Shown piece after piece: positions 26,640 through 40,343 of a DNA stretch of 64,000 nucleotides; the stretch's first letter is position 1, and every line of letters starts with the position of its first letter. The notes under the pieces are model-generated. The model was given only the letters and a program-made list of their open reading frames with translations. It was not told the DNA's origin and did not search any database. Position numbers and translations under genes: made by a program. This DNA comes from Vicia villosa. Taxonomy: Eukaryota; Streptophyta; Magnoliopsida; Fabales; Fabaceae. Where the stretch lies: assembly GCF_029867415.1 (NCBI RefSeq), contig NW_026705312.1, positions 310,001 to 374,000 on the forward strand, given 5' to 3'.

Positions 26640-28290
26640 CTAGAGACCAAGGGTATGCCTCAACTTCCACAAAATCTCATAATTCAGGCTTAAATTAACA
26701 AATTTCTACTATTCTTATAGAGACTCATAATCATTTTAGCTTCACTCAAGACCTATCTATTTTATAAGAACTTGATTCTCAAATATGGTTTGTTGATTTA
26801 GGTGCATCACATCACCTAACTTCACACAATACACATAAGTTAATCTTATGTCGGGTCAAATAAAGTCACTGTAAAAAATGAATAGAATTTAGATATTTAT
26901 TCTATTGATTTCTCTCAGTTTAGATCAATAATTTTGACACACATTATCTTAAAACTCAAAGATATGTTGTATGTCCCACAAATAACAATACATTTTTTAT
27001 GTGTCTAAACTTGCAAAAGACAATCAAGTGCACTTTAAAATTTTCTCTAATATTTGTTGTGCAAAATCTCAAGCATCTAATTTCTAAGGAAGTCTTGCTT
27101 GAAGGTTCTCTTGATACAAATGGACTGCATTTATTTCCAGGCTTATTCTTGGAATCCTCAAGCTCCAAGTATCAAAGGATGAAACAAGCTAGTTTTCACA
27201 TGATGAATAATGCCATTGAAAATAAATCTGCCAATAATGCAGGTTTTGTTCCTTCAAGTTTCTCTAAATGGCACTTTAAGTTCGACCATGCCAATTCTAA
27301 TACAGTTAATATTGCCTTACATATGTGTAATGTTTCCATATCCAATTAATTTTCCCTGGTTTTCTTAACTTTTGGTGCTTAGGAAAGGCACCACATTGTA
27401 CTCACCTCAATTAAACATTGTTTACCTTTTTCCCTTTGAACTTGTGCGCATAATCCTATGGGGTCCTTCACCTTTACCTTCAAGTTGTATTTATAACTGT
27501 TATATTGCATTTGTTGATGCATGTACACGATACACTTTGATTTATTTTCTTAAACTAAAATCAAATGCTTGTAATGCTTTCAAATTATTTCAAACCTATG
27601 TCAACACACAATTCAATGCTAACATCAAAGATGTTCAATCTAACTATGGGGGAAATTTAGACCATTAACTAAATATCTAGCTCAATTAAGCATAACTCAC
27701 GTATTGGCTTACCCTCATACCTGCCATCAAAATGACACATCTGAAAGGAAATATAGGAATATTTTAGATATAAGATTAACCATTCTTTATCATTCATCCA
27801 TACCACTTTCTTACTGTGACAAAAACTTTATCACACTAGTCTACCTTAAATAGACTACCAACAAAAGCCTTAATAGAGTTTACTTCTCCTTTTGAGGCCT
27901 TGCATAGCTCACTAATTAGATATAAATCCAACAAGTATTTTGGATGCACTTTCTTCTTTTCCTTAAGACCTTATAATCGCAACAAGCTTCAATATAGGAG
28001 CGCTGAGTGTGTTTTCTAAGGTGTTTCTCCCTAACACAAGGGTTTTTAATGTTTGAGTATGGATGTAAATTTTTTGATATCAAAGGATGTTGTATTTAAT
28101 GAAGATCGTGTACAAATATATATATATATATATACAAAATCACCCTTAGACATCCTACATATTTATGGGATAATGCATGAATTTAGTGGTCATCTCAATA
28201 CACAAATGTGCAAGACATTAATTTATATGCACCCGTTATATAGATGATATACCTGTGACCGACTTATATTCAAAAACTAGTGCATGATCT
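26640..28290 (+). pseudogene. Decayed Ty1/copia polyprotein
   Basis: In order on the plus strand: a protease motif VDLGASHH at about 26790; the pre-integrase zinc-binding region KWHFKFDHANSNTVNIALHM at about 27268-27330; an integrase core with LWGPSPLPSS, then IAFVDACTRYTLIYFLK and NAFKLFQTYV (27455-27600); a C-terminal integrase block with SPFEALHSS and RPYNRNKLQYRS (27885-28000); and a reverse transcriptase scrap, IDDIPVTDLYS, at about 28238, where the family has Y-V-D-D. Many stops and frameshifts are present and most of the RT is deleted. A short AT run at 28118-28133 lies at the deletion point. No LTRs recognised. Confidence 0.85.
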
Positions 28291-28589
28291 CATCAACAAG
28301 CTTAATGATAAGTTTTCTCTAAATAATATAATCCTACCCTCATAATTTATTAGCATAGAAATCAACTTTCAATCTAACTTTTCTCTGTAGCTAACTCTGT
28401 ACAAATATATAAAGGATTTTTTGTCAAGAGTTAACAAGCACAATGATAATAGTGTATCCACACCTATGCTTAGCCATTGCAAATTAAGCAAGCATTAAAT
28501 TGATGTGTTCCATTATCCTAGAATATACAGGTCCATTGTATGAATCATGCAATATGCAACACTAACAAGACCTAACTAAGCCTTCTCTT

Positions 28590-28931
28590 TAGGGGTGGAA
28601 AACGGGTCTGACCCACAAGGCATTCCCGTTTTTCCCACACTTTTTAGTGGGGCGAGCCAAGATTTTAAGTCTGCGACATCTAATGTGCCCACCCCACCTC
28701 ACCCTATTTTTTGTGAGCTTTTGCAAGCACAACCATTAACATTTATTTCATTTTTAAGCTTAAAAGGAGAAGTGCCCGTGGTCCTACCTCGTCACACCCT
28801 CATTTTTTTATGGGATGAATCAAGGTTTTAGGCTCACACATTCAATTATGCCAATATCGTCCGTCCCATTTTTTTGTGGACTTTTGCAGGAAAGACCTAA
28901 ACGGGATGGGAATAGCAGTTTGACAGCCTTA
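28590..28931. mobile_element. hAT-type MITE
   Basis: Ends TAGGGGTGGAAAACGGG and, inverted, TAAGGCTGTCAAACTGC; flanks cttctctt (28582-28589) and cttctctg (28932-28939) form an 8-bp target duplication with one change. GC-richer than its surroundings, no coding capacity. Confidence 0.75.
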
Positions 28932-29011
28932 CTTCTCTGTCAACAAGGCTTATCCATTTAGGGCCTCTCTTATTGAAACTCACTTGGTTGAAGTAAAAAG
29001 AATTTAGAGGT

Positions 29012-29345
29012 GCTTAAGTGGTACTTGTTGAACAAGTGACTCCAAACACAATAGGGGGCGACTTGTGATATTCATAAATCATGACTAATTTAAAAAATAT
29101 TTACTTAAAAACCAATTTATATTAGTTCAACAAATAGAGCAATGGAAAATATAAAGATAGATTTAGAGAGGAAAAAAATTAAACAACAAAATTAAAGAGA
29201 TAAGGATAGAGAGATTGTACCCAAATTTATACACGAAGGTGAACAAAAAGACAAGCAAAGATAAAATATTGGAAGAATTAAACTCCCACTCACAAATATA
29301 GAGAGTATATTCTACTCCCCTTGAGAATATAGTTTTCCCCCTTTG
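29012..29345 (-). mobile_element. 3' LTR remnant and polypurine tract of the SIRE-like element
   Basis: On the minus strand a polypurine tract CCAAAGGGGGAAAAC lies at about 29345-29331. From about 29222 down to 29012 the sequence matches 36110-35906 (the 5' LTR), ending in ...GTCACTTGTTCAACA. The upstream U3 part does not match, so this LTR is partly deleted or replaced. Confidence 0.6.
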
Positions 29346-31403
29346 GCGTAGTAAAAAATATGGGAAATAACACAAGGCAAACACTTGGATCATGTATAAC
29401 ACATAGAAATATGGAAAAAGAATAAGGAGAAGAGGCATCTAGTTGATATTAATCCATGCATGATTGATTTAATATTCCTAATTCAATTTTGATGAAAAAG
29501 AATTTTTTTTTAGAACAAGTTTACTAAAAAATATATTCCAGTTGATTAAATGAAGACTCATGCTTAATTACACATTCCCCTTTTTTGACATGATCTCTAA
29601 CGAAACTGTGCTTAACCTTAATGTGTTTAGTCCGAGAGTGAAGTACCTAATTTTTCATAAGGCTTATGGTGCTATTGTCGTCTCCTTTATTGGGAAAACT
29701 CCAAGATTAACTTCATAATCACTTAGTTGATGTGTTCATCCAAATATTTTTGCACAACATCCACCCGTAGCAACTATTTTGCCTCGGCTGTGGATATCAC
29801 TTCACTTGCTTATTTCTTGTCATGCTATGAGACAAGTGAGTTACTAAGTAAATGACACATTCCGATCCAATTTGCACCCAGCAAAATAATTGTTAGAGTA
29901 CCAACTAAGACACAATTCGTCCCTTTGGGGTACCATAAATCAATTAGTGGTGTGCTAGTGAGATATCTCATAATGCTTTTTACCATAGTAAGATTTAATT
30001 TTTTGTGGGTTGATTGAAAATAGGCATAATAACACACAACAAACATGATATCGGTATGTGATATATTGAGATAAAGGAGAGAGTCAATCATATCTCAGTA
30101 CCTGCCTTCTTTAACTGGTTTTCCTCCCTCTTCTTTATCCAAGTTGCAAAAAATACTCATCAAAGTGGAGATAACTTTTGCTTTCTCTATACTAAATCTC
30201 TTGAGTTGTTCTTTGCATTAATTTGAATGATTAGTGAATAAACCTTCTTTAGATTGATGAAATTTAAGGTTGAGGAAGTATCAAAACTTCCCAACCATTG
30301 ACATCTCAAACTCATTATCCAGCATCTTAGAAAACTTCTTACGCAAGGATTTGTTAGTATTACCGAATATGATATCCCCTACACAAATTTAAACTAATAA
30401 GATATCATGCTAAGATTTCATGACGAAAATAGTTTTGTCAACCTTACATCTTTGAAATTTATTTTCAATAAGATATTTGTTCAGATGGTAATACCAAGCT
30501 CCTAGAGCTTGTTTTAGTCCATATTGAGCTTTTTTCAGTTTGAAACATGATTGGGAAAAGAAGAGTTTACGGAACTCGAAAGTTGATCAAAAAACATTTC
30601 CTCTTGTATGTAACCATTCAAGAAAGTATTCTTTACATCTATTTAGAAGAGTTTAAAATCCATGATGCATGAAAAAACTAGAAGCATCCTTATGGATTCT
30701 AATCGAGCTATTAGGGCATAAGTTTCATCGAAATTTATGTCTTCGTGTTGATTGAATCCTTTCAAAACATCTCCATCCTCATAAAGCTTGTCTTGAAATA
30801 CCCAATGGGTTCTAATCACTTGATTAATTGAAGCTTTGAGAACAAGTTTTCAGATGTTGTTTCTCTCAAATTGATTTAACTCTTCTTGCATAGCAAGAGA
30901 TCAATGTTTGTCGATGAGGGCCTCATCAACTTCCTTTGACTCAATTTGTAAAACAAAATCCATATGGTTACATACCTAGATAATGGAGTGTCGAATTGTA
31001 ACTCCCTTAGAAATATCTCTAATGACACTCTAAATTGGATAGTCTTTAGCAATCCTTTATTCTTTTGGAAGACCTTGGTGTTATACATTTACTTCTTCGG
31101 CTTAAGTATATTTAGCTTGACTTTGATCTTCCTTTTGACCTTGATCTTGATCTTTATTATGATTATTATCTTCCGAAGATATTTTCTCAAGGATACCTGC
31201 ACAATCAACGACTTATACCTATATAGACAAGGGGTTAGACTCATCAAAGGTAACACTAACTGATTCTTATATCGTCAGGATTCTTTTATGTAAAAACTCT
31301 AAAAACTTTGCTAGAAGTGGAATATCCTATGAATATATCTCCATTAGCTTTTGCGTCAAATTTCTCATGGTTATCATTTTCGTTGTTAAGTACAAAGTGT
31401 TTT
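29346..31403 (-). pseudogene. SIRE-like copia reverse transcriptase and RNase H
   Basis: Minus strand, reading from high to low coordinates: linker and RT start with a KFDAKANGDIFIGYSTSSKV-like block (31370-31310); NFDETYALIARLESIRMLL (about 30745-30690) and MDFKLF followed by a finger motif, NTFLNGYIQEEMF (30660-30590); the active-site region DIIFGNTNKSLRKKFSKML at about 30375-30315, where the family's YVDD is changed to a G-D form; then DMIDSLLYLNISHTDIMF (30091-30035) and LIDLWYPKGTN (about 29945). RNase H ends with HSRTKHIKVKHSFVRDHVKK (about 29640-29580). These are in the order and form of SIRE/Maximus copia elements. Several stops and the changed active site make it inactive. Confidence 0.85.
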
Positions 31404-32850
31404 CATTCTGTCATACCCCAAAATTTGCCCACCATATTTAAATATTCAAATTATTTCAAAATTGGATTCTTTTATAAAATTTTGAGGTCATTCACATTGA
31501 CGTCTTGAATTTTATAAATATTCGATTTAAAGTCTATTTTAAAATATAATAATTTACTCTTACATTATTTATATTTTAATAAATAGCAAAATGTTTTCCC
31601 ATGCTTCATACACTTTCAATTGGATTTTATTTCAAACAAATAATAGCAAAATGTTTTCCCCCACTTCTAACACTTTTTTCTTTTATTTGTTTCTAACTAT
31701 AGTTTTAATTTTATTTTCATTTATATTAAAAAATCACAAAAAAATCATTTTTTTATCATTTTATTTTTAATTTTCGTATTAATTAAATAGGCATTTTTTA
31801 AAATAAGCAATTTTAACTTTTTATGCATTTTTAGTCAAAAAAATCACCAAAAATCATAAAATATTCAAAAAAATCCAAAAAAAGAAGTTTTTAATCTTAT
31901 TTGTCCTATTTTTAGAACTTTTTATAACTTAGGGAACAATGACTCTTATTAAATTAGTTTGATTTAATTTTTTATTAGAATTAAAACAAATTGATTTTTA
32001 GGCTTTGATTTGGTCCATAGTTTTACTATAATTATTTTTCTTCTAACCTAATTCATGATGATAAATAGGACTAACAATTCTAACCATACTCTGACTCTCT
32101 CTCTTCTCACAAACACAAAAAATATTTTCTCCTACTTCTCCTTCTTCAGGGTTGCAATTCCGGTTGCAGCACAGTAATAAATTTTCCAGCCTATCAGTCG
32201 AATTCTGAAACTACTGTTTTGATTTGCTCCGAATTTTTTCTAGAAGTTCAGAAAAAAATCGTAGAACAATACTTCTTTAGAATAGAATTCTAAAGGAGTT
32301 CGACCCTCAAAATCGCAAATTCCTCTTTTTTCTATTTTATTTGATTCAATTTCTATTTTCATATTTTCAAAAAAATCTAAAAAAAATTGTAGTTTCGTGT
32401 TCTTATTTTATTTGATTTATAATCAGGTTTTTATATTTTTTTATTTTATTTTAATCATTTTTCTATTTTTCCATTTGTTTTCTTAACCGTAACATTGCGT
32501 TGGTTTATGAACAGTTTTTCTATGGATTGACTAAGTGGATGGTACCCCAATTGCTTTTTTGGCCAAAAACATTTTGGTATTTGGTCAAATCAAGGTTATT
32601 CATATTTGGCCAAAAACCTTTTGGTATTTGGCCAAATCAATGTTATTCGTAATTCTGTCCATAATTTAATTTGCTAAACCCCAATTCTTTTCTTGTATTA
32701 TTATTATTACTATTATTCTTATTCTTATTTTATTTTTGCAGGTACTTCCTTTGGCCAAAGGGGAGCAGGTGTCAATTCTTCTTTACACTTATTTGTTTGC
32801 TTCATTGCCCTTGAAAACCTTGGTAAAATCTCTTTTTTTAACCATTAACC

Positions 32851-32995
<145 letters not shown>

Positions 32996-33039
32996 GGTAA
33001 ATTTTGTCCATTTTCATGAATTAGGGTTAGGATTTTATC

Positions 33040-33160
33040 ACATTCTTTATTTTTAGGCTAATAATTATTTTTAGGCTAATTAATTTATTTTTAGGCTAAT
33101 AATTATTTTAGGCTAATTAATTTATTTTTAAGCTAATTAATTTAATTTTAGGTTAACCTT
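33040..33160 (+). repeat. Short tandem repeat ttttaggctaat(ta)att
   Basis: Five to seven copies of a 15-26-bp unit (tatttttaggctaattaatt) inside the solo LTR. Confidence 0.7.
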
Positions 33161-34403
33161 TAGAGATTTAGTGTTTATCGCCACAAATACTTTCAACCCT
33201 TCATTTTCCCTCGCGATTTCTTTTCTCACCTCATACTCCAATGTTTGACGCATGTTTGTTTCAATTCCCGGCCTTTGGGTAAAACTTGTTTATTTATTTA
33301 TTTTTTGCCATTTAAATTCTAGAAAATGTGTATAGGTCACAAATTTTTTTCTTGTAAAAGTTTATATTTCCGCCTTTACATTTGTGCCTTTATTTTTGCA
33401 TTTTTTTCCGCCTTTTCCCCCCGGTTTTTGGTTTGTAATTCCCCCTCCCCGAAGCCTTGGAATAGCATAGGAACTTTTAATTCTGCCTTTATATTTAACT
33501 GCGTGGTTAGTAACCCTAGAGAGTGATAAATCTTGAATTGAATTTAGAATCACTAACTTATACAAGATAAAATATCCAAACTGAATCACTTGATTGTGCC
33601 ACACACACCTTTAGGGTAACCCTTCTTGTTTCCTGTTGCTTGTTGCCTTAATTTGTGAAAATAGTCAAGTCCCTCAATTCCGAGGATACCTAAAGCAAAT
33701 GCTACCTTAATTCATTGGAATCATCATGAGATCATAGTCCCTTCGAAGTTGCCTAACAGAAAAATGATCTTGTCCCTCGATGTTGTCTCGGTAAATGATG
33801 ATTGTCCCAATTTCTAAGGTATCCTCACTGGTTGCCTAAAAATGACTATTATATCCTTCCCTAAAGACTACCCGCCCTTTTATGGTAGGGACAGTCTTAT
33901 GGCGAACGATAATCCTCGATGACCCTTTTTAAATCCAATGAAAGGACTACCTGCCCTCTTTAAGGTATGGATAGCCCTTTCAAACTGAAAAGCTTAAAGA
34001 ACAGAAATCTTAAAATTAGGGTAGTTGCTACTAATTGCTTGCTCTGATTTAAATTCAAAAATCTTTTTTCACACTCTCTTTTACAAAATACTTTCAAAAC
34101 AAGGCTACGCTTATTTACAAGGTAAAGTCCTTAACAAAGTTTTTACTATTCACACACGGCACTTTTCAAACAAACAAACAAACAAAGTGAGCTAAGCAAT
34201 TAAGAGCCTATGGATAACCATGGATACAAAGGGTGCTTACACTTTCCCTTTGTATAACTTACCCCCCGAACTCAAGTCTTTTAAAAAGGTTTTTTCTGTT
34301 CTTTTAGCCTTTCTATATATTGGATAAAATAAAAGTCGGTGGCGACTCTTGCTATCCGCAACATTTTTAAAAAAGTCAGTTCTCCCACCGAGTTACACAT
34401 CCA

Positions 34404-35110
34404 AACACATGTAAGTGAGAAATATTTGGATTCCTTCATTTATATAACTCATAGGGCGTCCACTTTAGAATTAGTTTTATCAAAACACTATTCTTTACAT
34501 TGCAAGTAGTGCTTACTACATCGATCCAAAAGTATTTAGGAAGGTTAGTCACATTGAACATCATCCTCAGTAGCTCTTCTAGAGATCTATTTTTCTTCAC
34601 CACTCCCCCATTTTTTGGTGATTTCATGGAGTGGAAACGCTTTTTTGAATTCCATTCTTATTATGAAACCTTTCGAATTTCTCATTTTGTAATTCTCCAC
34701 CATAATCAATTCGAATTGATGCAATGCTTAATGCTTTTTTGTTCTAGATAACACTAAGAAGTTTTTGAAAGGCAGAAAATGGGTCTCTTTTCTAAGATAA
34801 GAATAATGTCCAAGTATAGTGAGAGTATTCATCAACAACTACAAGGGCATAGAGATTGTCGCCAAAAATATAAAAGAGGCACGTACTTGTTTACCCTTTA
34901 GGCATGCATCAAATAACATACTTTCTTAAAACATACGTAAGTATGGAAAACCAATCACTAGATCATTGTAGATCCACTTTTTTAAGTGGTCCATGTGGAT
35001 ATAGGCATTTCTCTTATGTCATAGTCATGATTCATCTTTGTCACTTAGAAGATAACCATCATTTGAAGGAATCATGTTTAGATTCACGGTGTAGGTGTTT
35101 CCACTTCTAG
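34404..35110 (-). pseudogene. SIRE-like copia integrase
   Basis: Minus strand. The pre-integrase region is visible as MIPSNDGYLLSDKDES and FPYLR (about 35060-34930). The integrase core follows: DNLYALVVVDEYSHYTWTLF (34865-34805), a SIRIDYGGELQNEKFERF block (34720-34660) with the second catalytic aspartate context, then GVVKKNRSLEELLRMM, NLPKYFWIDVVSTTCN and ILKWTPYELYK (34627-34436), the standard C-terminal part of the copia integrase core. Frames shift several times. The solo LTR at 31409-34397 cuts the gene directly after this block. Confidence 0.85.
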
Positions 35111-35239
35111 AACTGGTAAACATGGTTTGATCATACTTTAATTTATAACCCTACATTTAGAAGAATCAAAGGTTACATTGTTACCTTTGTTACATAATTG
35201 ACTATCGCTTAGTAAATTATTCTTTATTTAACTTGTTGC

Positions 35240-35890
35240 AAATATGAAATAAGTCATGATAAGAGAAATAGGAATTTACCTCATTTTCTTCATGATCTTC
35301 CATGAAACATATGTTGGTTTCTTCATTATATGAGGAGTCCATATTATTTTCATCCTACACAATGTAACCATTATTCTCTTCCAATTAGGATTTCTTAATC
35401 TTCTTCTAGATGAAACATTTCTGCATATCATAAATAGTTTTTTGAGGTTTCATTTTTTAAGAGTTCATATTCATTAGTAAACGTGTTCATCCTTTTCATC
35501 TATACCAAGGTTGTACCTGCATGAGTAACTTGGAGGGTGTTCCACATTCATTAGCAATCTCGTAGTGAGAAACACGCACAAAAAAACATCAAGACCAAGA
35601 CTAGTACTGTTGATACTTTTAGATTTCAGAATGTGTTGCACTTTTCTCTTTCCTCTTTGGTCCAATCAACTTTCTTTTTGTTTACTATAACATCATTAAC
35701 TTTACATGCAGGAAGAAATGAACAATTTTTGCAGCCTTCCACATATCAAAATTCACCCCTTATTTGAAGATTCTCATCTTCTTTTTCCCCAGAGCATACC
35801 ATTCTCCATTAGAGAATGGGGATTTGTTAATTGAATCATTTGAAGTTATTTTCTTTCTCCTAGGACGACTAGTCTTATACATGAATTAGT
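35240..35890 (-). pseudogene. SIRE-like copia gag
   Basis: Directly downstream of the primer binding site on the minus strand: INKSPFSNGEWYALGKKKMR (about 35835-35775) matches the start of SIRE-type Gag, followed by FDMWKAAKI and a WTKEEREKVQ-like stretch, then VQHILKSKSINSTSLGLD (35640-35585) and DEKDEHVY (about 35500-35475). Gag spans little more than 600 bp here and joins quickly to the pre-integrase region, so the protease and most of the zinc-knuckle part seem deleted or unrecognisable. Several stops are present. Confidence 0.8.
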
Positions 35891-35905
35891 CTTTGATGTC
35901 ACTTG

Positions 35906-36560
35906 TTGAACAAGTGACTCCAAACACATGACAAAAGAGGTGAATTATGATATTCATAAATCGTGATTAATTTAAAAAATCTTTACGTAAAAACTAATTT
36001 ATGTTAGTTAAATAGATGAAGAAGCGGGAAATAGAATTATAGATTTAGAGAAGAAAGAAAACTAAACAACGAAAAGTAAATAGATAGGAATAAAGAGATT
36101 GCACCAGGATTTATAATGGATCAACCTACTCATGTCCATAAGAATTTCTTCTTGAGAATTCTACTAATAAAACGTAATGAGCTTATAAGAATATTCCCCC
36201 AAACATTATTACAACAGATGGTTGAACTCACAAATTAAATAGAGATTTTGACAGACTAATCTCAAAAACCAAACATATATTTTACCTGGATATTTTCAAG
36301 AATAAAACATAGTTTTTATAGGGAAAATCTCAAGAATCAAACAAATCAAACAAATCAAACAAGAGAATCGCACTATTTATGAAGAACACTTAAGCACGAA
36401 CACCAGTACAATCAAGCTCTCACGAGTATTTTTCACTCACAAGCCACTAAGTCAAGTTTAGTGTAAAGAAGAAATTTAAAACGAGTTATGGTGTGTTTTT
36501 GAATGAGGAAAAACTCTCTATTTATAGGAGAAAATGTAGCTCAAAAAGGAAAATAATATA
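35906..36560 (-). mobile_element. 5' LTR (part) of the SIRE-like element
   Basis: The end of the LTR at 35906 (minus strand ...GTCACTTGTTCAACA) is followed by a degraded primer binding site (GTGACATCAAAGAC where copia has TGGTATCAGAGC). A TATA box (CTATAAATAGAG on the minus strand, about 36525) and an AT-rich U3 upstream fit an LTR promoter. The upstream limit of U3 is not clear; TAATCGATTA-like palindromes at 36560-36730 probably belong to it. Confidence 0.65.
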
Positions 36561-36769
36561 TGGACTTTTAATGCATATAATCGATTATGATAATAAGGTT
36601 AATCAATTATATAAGCTTAATATAAAAGACTTTCAAATTCACTGTCCCTAATCGATTAATAGCTTATTTAAACGATTAGGAGACATTACAAAATACTTAA
36701 TCCATTAATCCTACCGTGTTAATTGATCATCCAGTATAAAAGACACTCATAAAGTTTAACCAATCTAGT

Positions 36770-37350
36770 AACAATAGTAACAATTAGGTACGTGCTTAAA
36801 ATGTTTTCTAGTGACCACACATAAACAAAGACTGTACTGATAGAGTTAATGTGAACACAAGCTAGTGAAAGTCTATTCTTAATTTGGAATACCTTCATGG
36901 ATAGCAAATGACTTGCAGGGGTGCTACAAAACAGGAAACATTATTATTATTATTATCATCTTTAAAATATTGAAAAGTTGTGATATTTGTTGGCCATAAG
37001 AATCTAAGAGGTTTTGAAATTGCCGTATGAACAAGTCACCATCAACGCGGTTCTTTCTAATTTTTTTCAACATAATAATCCGTTTCAGATTAACGCAATT
37101 TCATCACGTAAGTGCATGAAGTCAAATAAAATATGAAGATTAATTATTTATAAACAAACATTCTCCATAGTATATACAGTTCAAATGATTATAATACGTT
37201 GCAAAATTTCTTGTCTAAACAATGTCTTTCACTAGTTTGAGTATCATAAGAATGGACTTTCACTAGCTTGTGTTCACATTAACTCTATCACCATAGTCTT
37301 TTTTTTTTTTTGATAGATCTATCACCATAGTCTTCATTTATGTGTTATTA
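36770..37350. repeat. Inverted repeat with 44-bp near-perfect core
   Basis: 36838-36881 (gatagagttaatgtgaac...) is the inverted match of 37248-37291 with one mismatch. Similarity continues inward/outward at lower identity (acaaagactgta versus atagtcttcatttatgtg). The loop is about 370 bp and holds no gene. Confidence 0.8.
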
Positions 37351-38160
37351 TGAATTAAAACACACAAAATTATGGATTATGTCATCAATAACACCTGCAA
37401 TAACTATTACTTTCTAGAACTATAATGTGTTCCATTCTAAATTATAATGTGTTCCAGATGATAAATCTTTTTTAATATTTTATACAAATTAAGAAACACA
37501 GTTAATACTCTTAATTAATTATATAAAAAAAATTTAAAAAAATTAAAAGAAAGAATAATAATATATAAAAATATAAATTAAAAAATTTATTAATATTACA
37601 ATTTCAATGAAATTGTAAAATGATTATAATTTGGAATAAATTTTTTCTGCAAAACCTTTTATAATTTAAAATAGAGGTAATAATACTAATAAGTACACTG
37701 AATTGTAGCGGGTTTTGTTGAAATATTTTGTTATTTTAAATTATTTTATTTTATTCTAAATGATGAAATACATTTTTGTTGAATTATATTAGTTATTTAT
37801 TAATTAGGATTATAAAAAATAAAATAAAAATGAGTATAAGATAGGAAAAGTAAACATTAACTCTCATCTAGGTTCACAGCTCAAATTCATCACATAATTA
37901 TACTTCTCCAATATTTATTAAAAGATTAAAAAAAAATACAATAGGACTAAGTCAATACTCAAGGATAAATGATAATGTCTTTAATAACGTGTAAGGCGGG
38001 CTACCGTACAGGACTAGAAATTTGTCACACTTAAATCGTAGTTAAATAGAGCCTCATAAAATATTTGTCACAATTAAACCTAGTTAAATAAGACTTTTAT
38101 TTATTTTGTCATGGTTAAACTGCGAATGATCTACATGAGGCTTCAAAAAATTGAGACGGC
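37351..38160. other. AT-rich intergenic DNA
   Basis: Nothing recognised apart from a short tandem repeat (ataatgtgttcca) near 37421-37455. Confidence 0.45.
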
Positions 38161-38314
<154 letters not shown>

Positions 38315-39242
38315 TAGTATCTCTACCCGTGCGAGGCACGGGATAAAATTTTTTATACTAAAAGCAAATATTTTATAATTACTTATAATTTATAAATACA
38401 GTTTTATTAACATTATAATCTGTCTTGATTATCAGTTGTACACAAAAAAAAATATCAATAATAAATTATATTTTGTTTATAAAAATATCATTATTACTTA
38501 AAAATTTAATTTATTTAATTATAAAATATTTTTTTTAAACTATGATGCTAATTTAAAAAGAATAGAATTTGATAAAAAAAATTTGTAAGTTACCAAAAAA
38601 AAACATTTAGTCTTTAAATATATAATCTCAATTAAGAAATTAAAACAATTTTTTTTAAAAGTTGCTTGATATAAAATAAATAAATAAAAAATCTATATGA
38701 AATCAATTTTAATTTAAAAAACTTATATACTTATAGAGATTTGTGAATAAAATGATAAAGATTAAAATATAATTAAAGAAATTATAGAAATTAAAAGTTT
38801 AAATATTTATAGTATGTTATGATTTGAAGAGATTTAGTTTTTGTAAAACAACTTAGTTTTATTATTTTATTTTTAAAATATTTATAAGATTTAATATGTC
38901 AAAATAAAATCGTTTTAACTAATTTAAAGTTAATTTGTTAAAATAATAATTTTTTAAAAAAAGTTTTTATAGAACTCTAGATTAGTTGAAGTTATTTTCT
39001 ATTAAAGAAGTGAATTGATATAATTTTAAATAATTTTAAGATTTGCTATCATCAATTTTTATGTTAGAATTTAATAAAATAATTATGATTTTTGTGGTAA
39101 AAATAAAAATATTAATTTATTTAAAGCAAAAATTCTAGAAATTTTTCTATTTGAAAAAGTTTATGTTTTTTAGTTGGCGCTCATTCTATTGTAATGATTC
39201 AATATGTGTATGGTAATGCCTTGGATTGGAATACAATATTTT

Positions 39243-39293
39243 GATTATATTAATAAATTAATAAATTAATAAATTAATAAATTAATAAATTAA
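39243..39293 (+). repeat. (attaataa)n tandem repeat
   Basis: About six copies of an 8-bp unit. Confidence 0.9.
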
Positions 39294-39613
39294 AATTTAT
39301 TTTTATATTTTTTCAATAAAGTTGATTATGTTAAATGGTAACGACAGCAAAGGTAAGAAGTGATTATTATGGATTTTGACTACGGAAAATCATTGTTGAA
39401 ATAATGAAATAAATTAATGGGAATACGGGTATTAAAAAAAGATTTCGTTTTATTTTTTTTAATAAAGATGGCTTAAATCTTAATGACAATAATAATTATA
39501 AATATTTGTGAATTTTGAATATCGAGAGTCATTGTTAAAATAATAAAATACATCAATTATAATACATAACTTAAATAATAATTTCATTTTCATCGTTTTT
39601 AATAATAAATATA

Positions 39614-39799
39614 GGAAAAAGCTAATGTGTGCCCCAAGAGCACAAGTTAATAAGTTATTTATAGAAATATTTTATTGAAACACGTGCATTCAATGCATCG
39701 AAACTTTAAATATAATTTTATTACATTTAATTACATTTAACTTTTTTTTAATTATAGTATCATTAACATGTGTCCTTAGGGCACATGTTAGCATGACCC
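39614..39799. mobile_element. Foldback MITE (family M1, copy 2)
   Basis: Inverted ends GGAAAAAGCTAATGTGTGCC and, read inverted, GGGTCATGCTAACATGTGCC, flanked by TA on both sides; about 186 bp. It lies inside the Helitron body, so it is younger. Confidence 0.75.
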
Positions 39800-40318
39800 A
39801 TAAATATAAACACACAAAACCAAATTTTTGGTTAATATGTTCTACTTAACAAAGTTAGTCACTCTTTTTACCTTGATATCTATTTTTCTTGATATATGAA
39901 AAACATGTATAAATTGCAATGATGACTGATCTACGGTATAATATTTATTATTCTAAAAATTAATTAGCAATGCATTATTAAATTACAATTAAGGACATTA
40001 TACAAAAGCCATTATAATTAAAGGCATAATATTGTATTGAATTTGACAATAATACTAATATGATTTCATAATGAGTACTAAACAAAAAATATACTGATAA
40101 ATAAAATCAAAAAATCTCATTTTATTTAATACAAAGTAAATAATGTTTTTATGGTTGTTATGATAATTGGGATATTTAGTTAACAAAAATTTATTGACAT
40201 ATAAAATTTAATCAATTGGCCTCATTATTGACCCTATATCACATAGATAAAATCTTAATAAATACTCATTACAAAAATCTAAAATCATAATATTTACTTT
40301 ATAAAATTTCTAAATTAA

Positions 40319-40343
40319 ATAATAATAATAATAATAATAATAT
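40319..40343. repeat. (TAA)n microsatellite
   Basis: Eight units. Confidence 0.9.

Noticed and set aside
33326..33604. Small frames on both strands
   Set aside because: They lie inside the 3-kb solo LTR and show no conserved domain.
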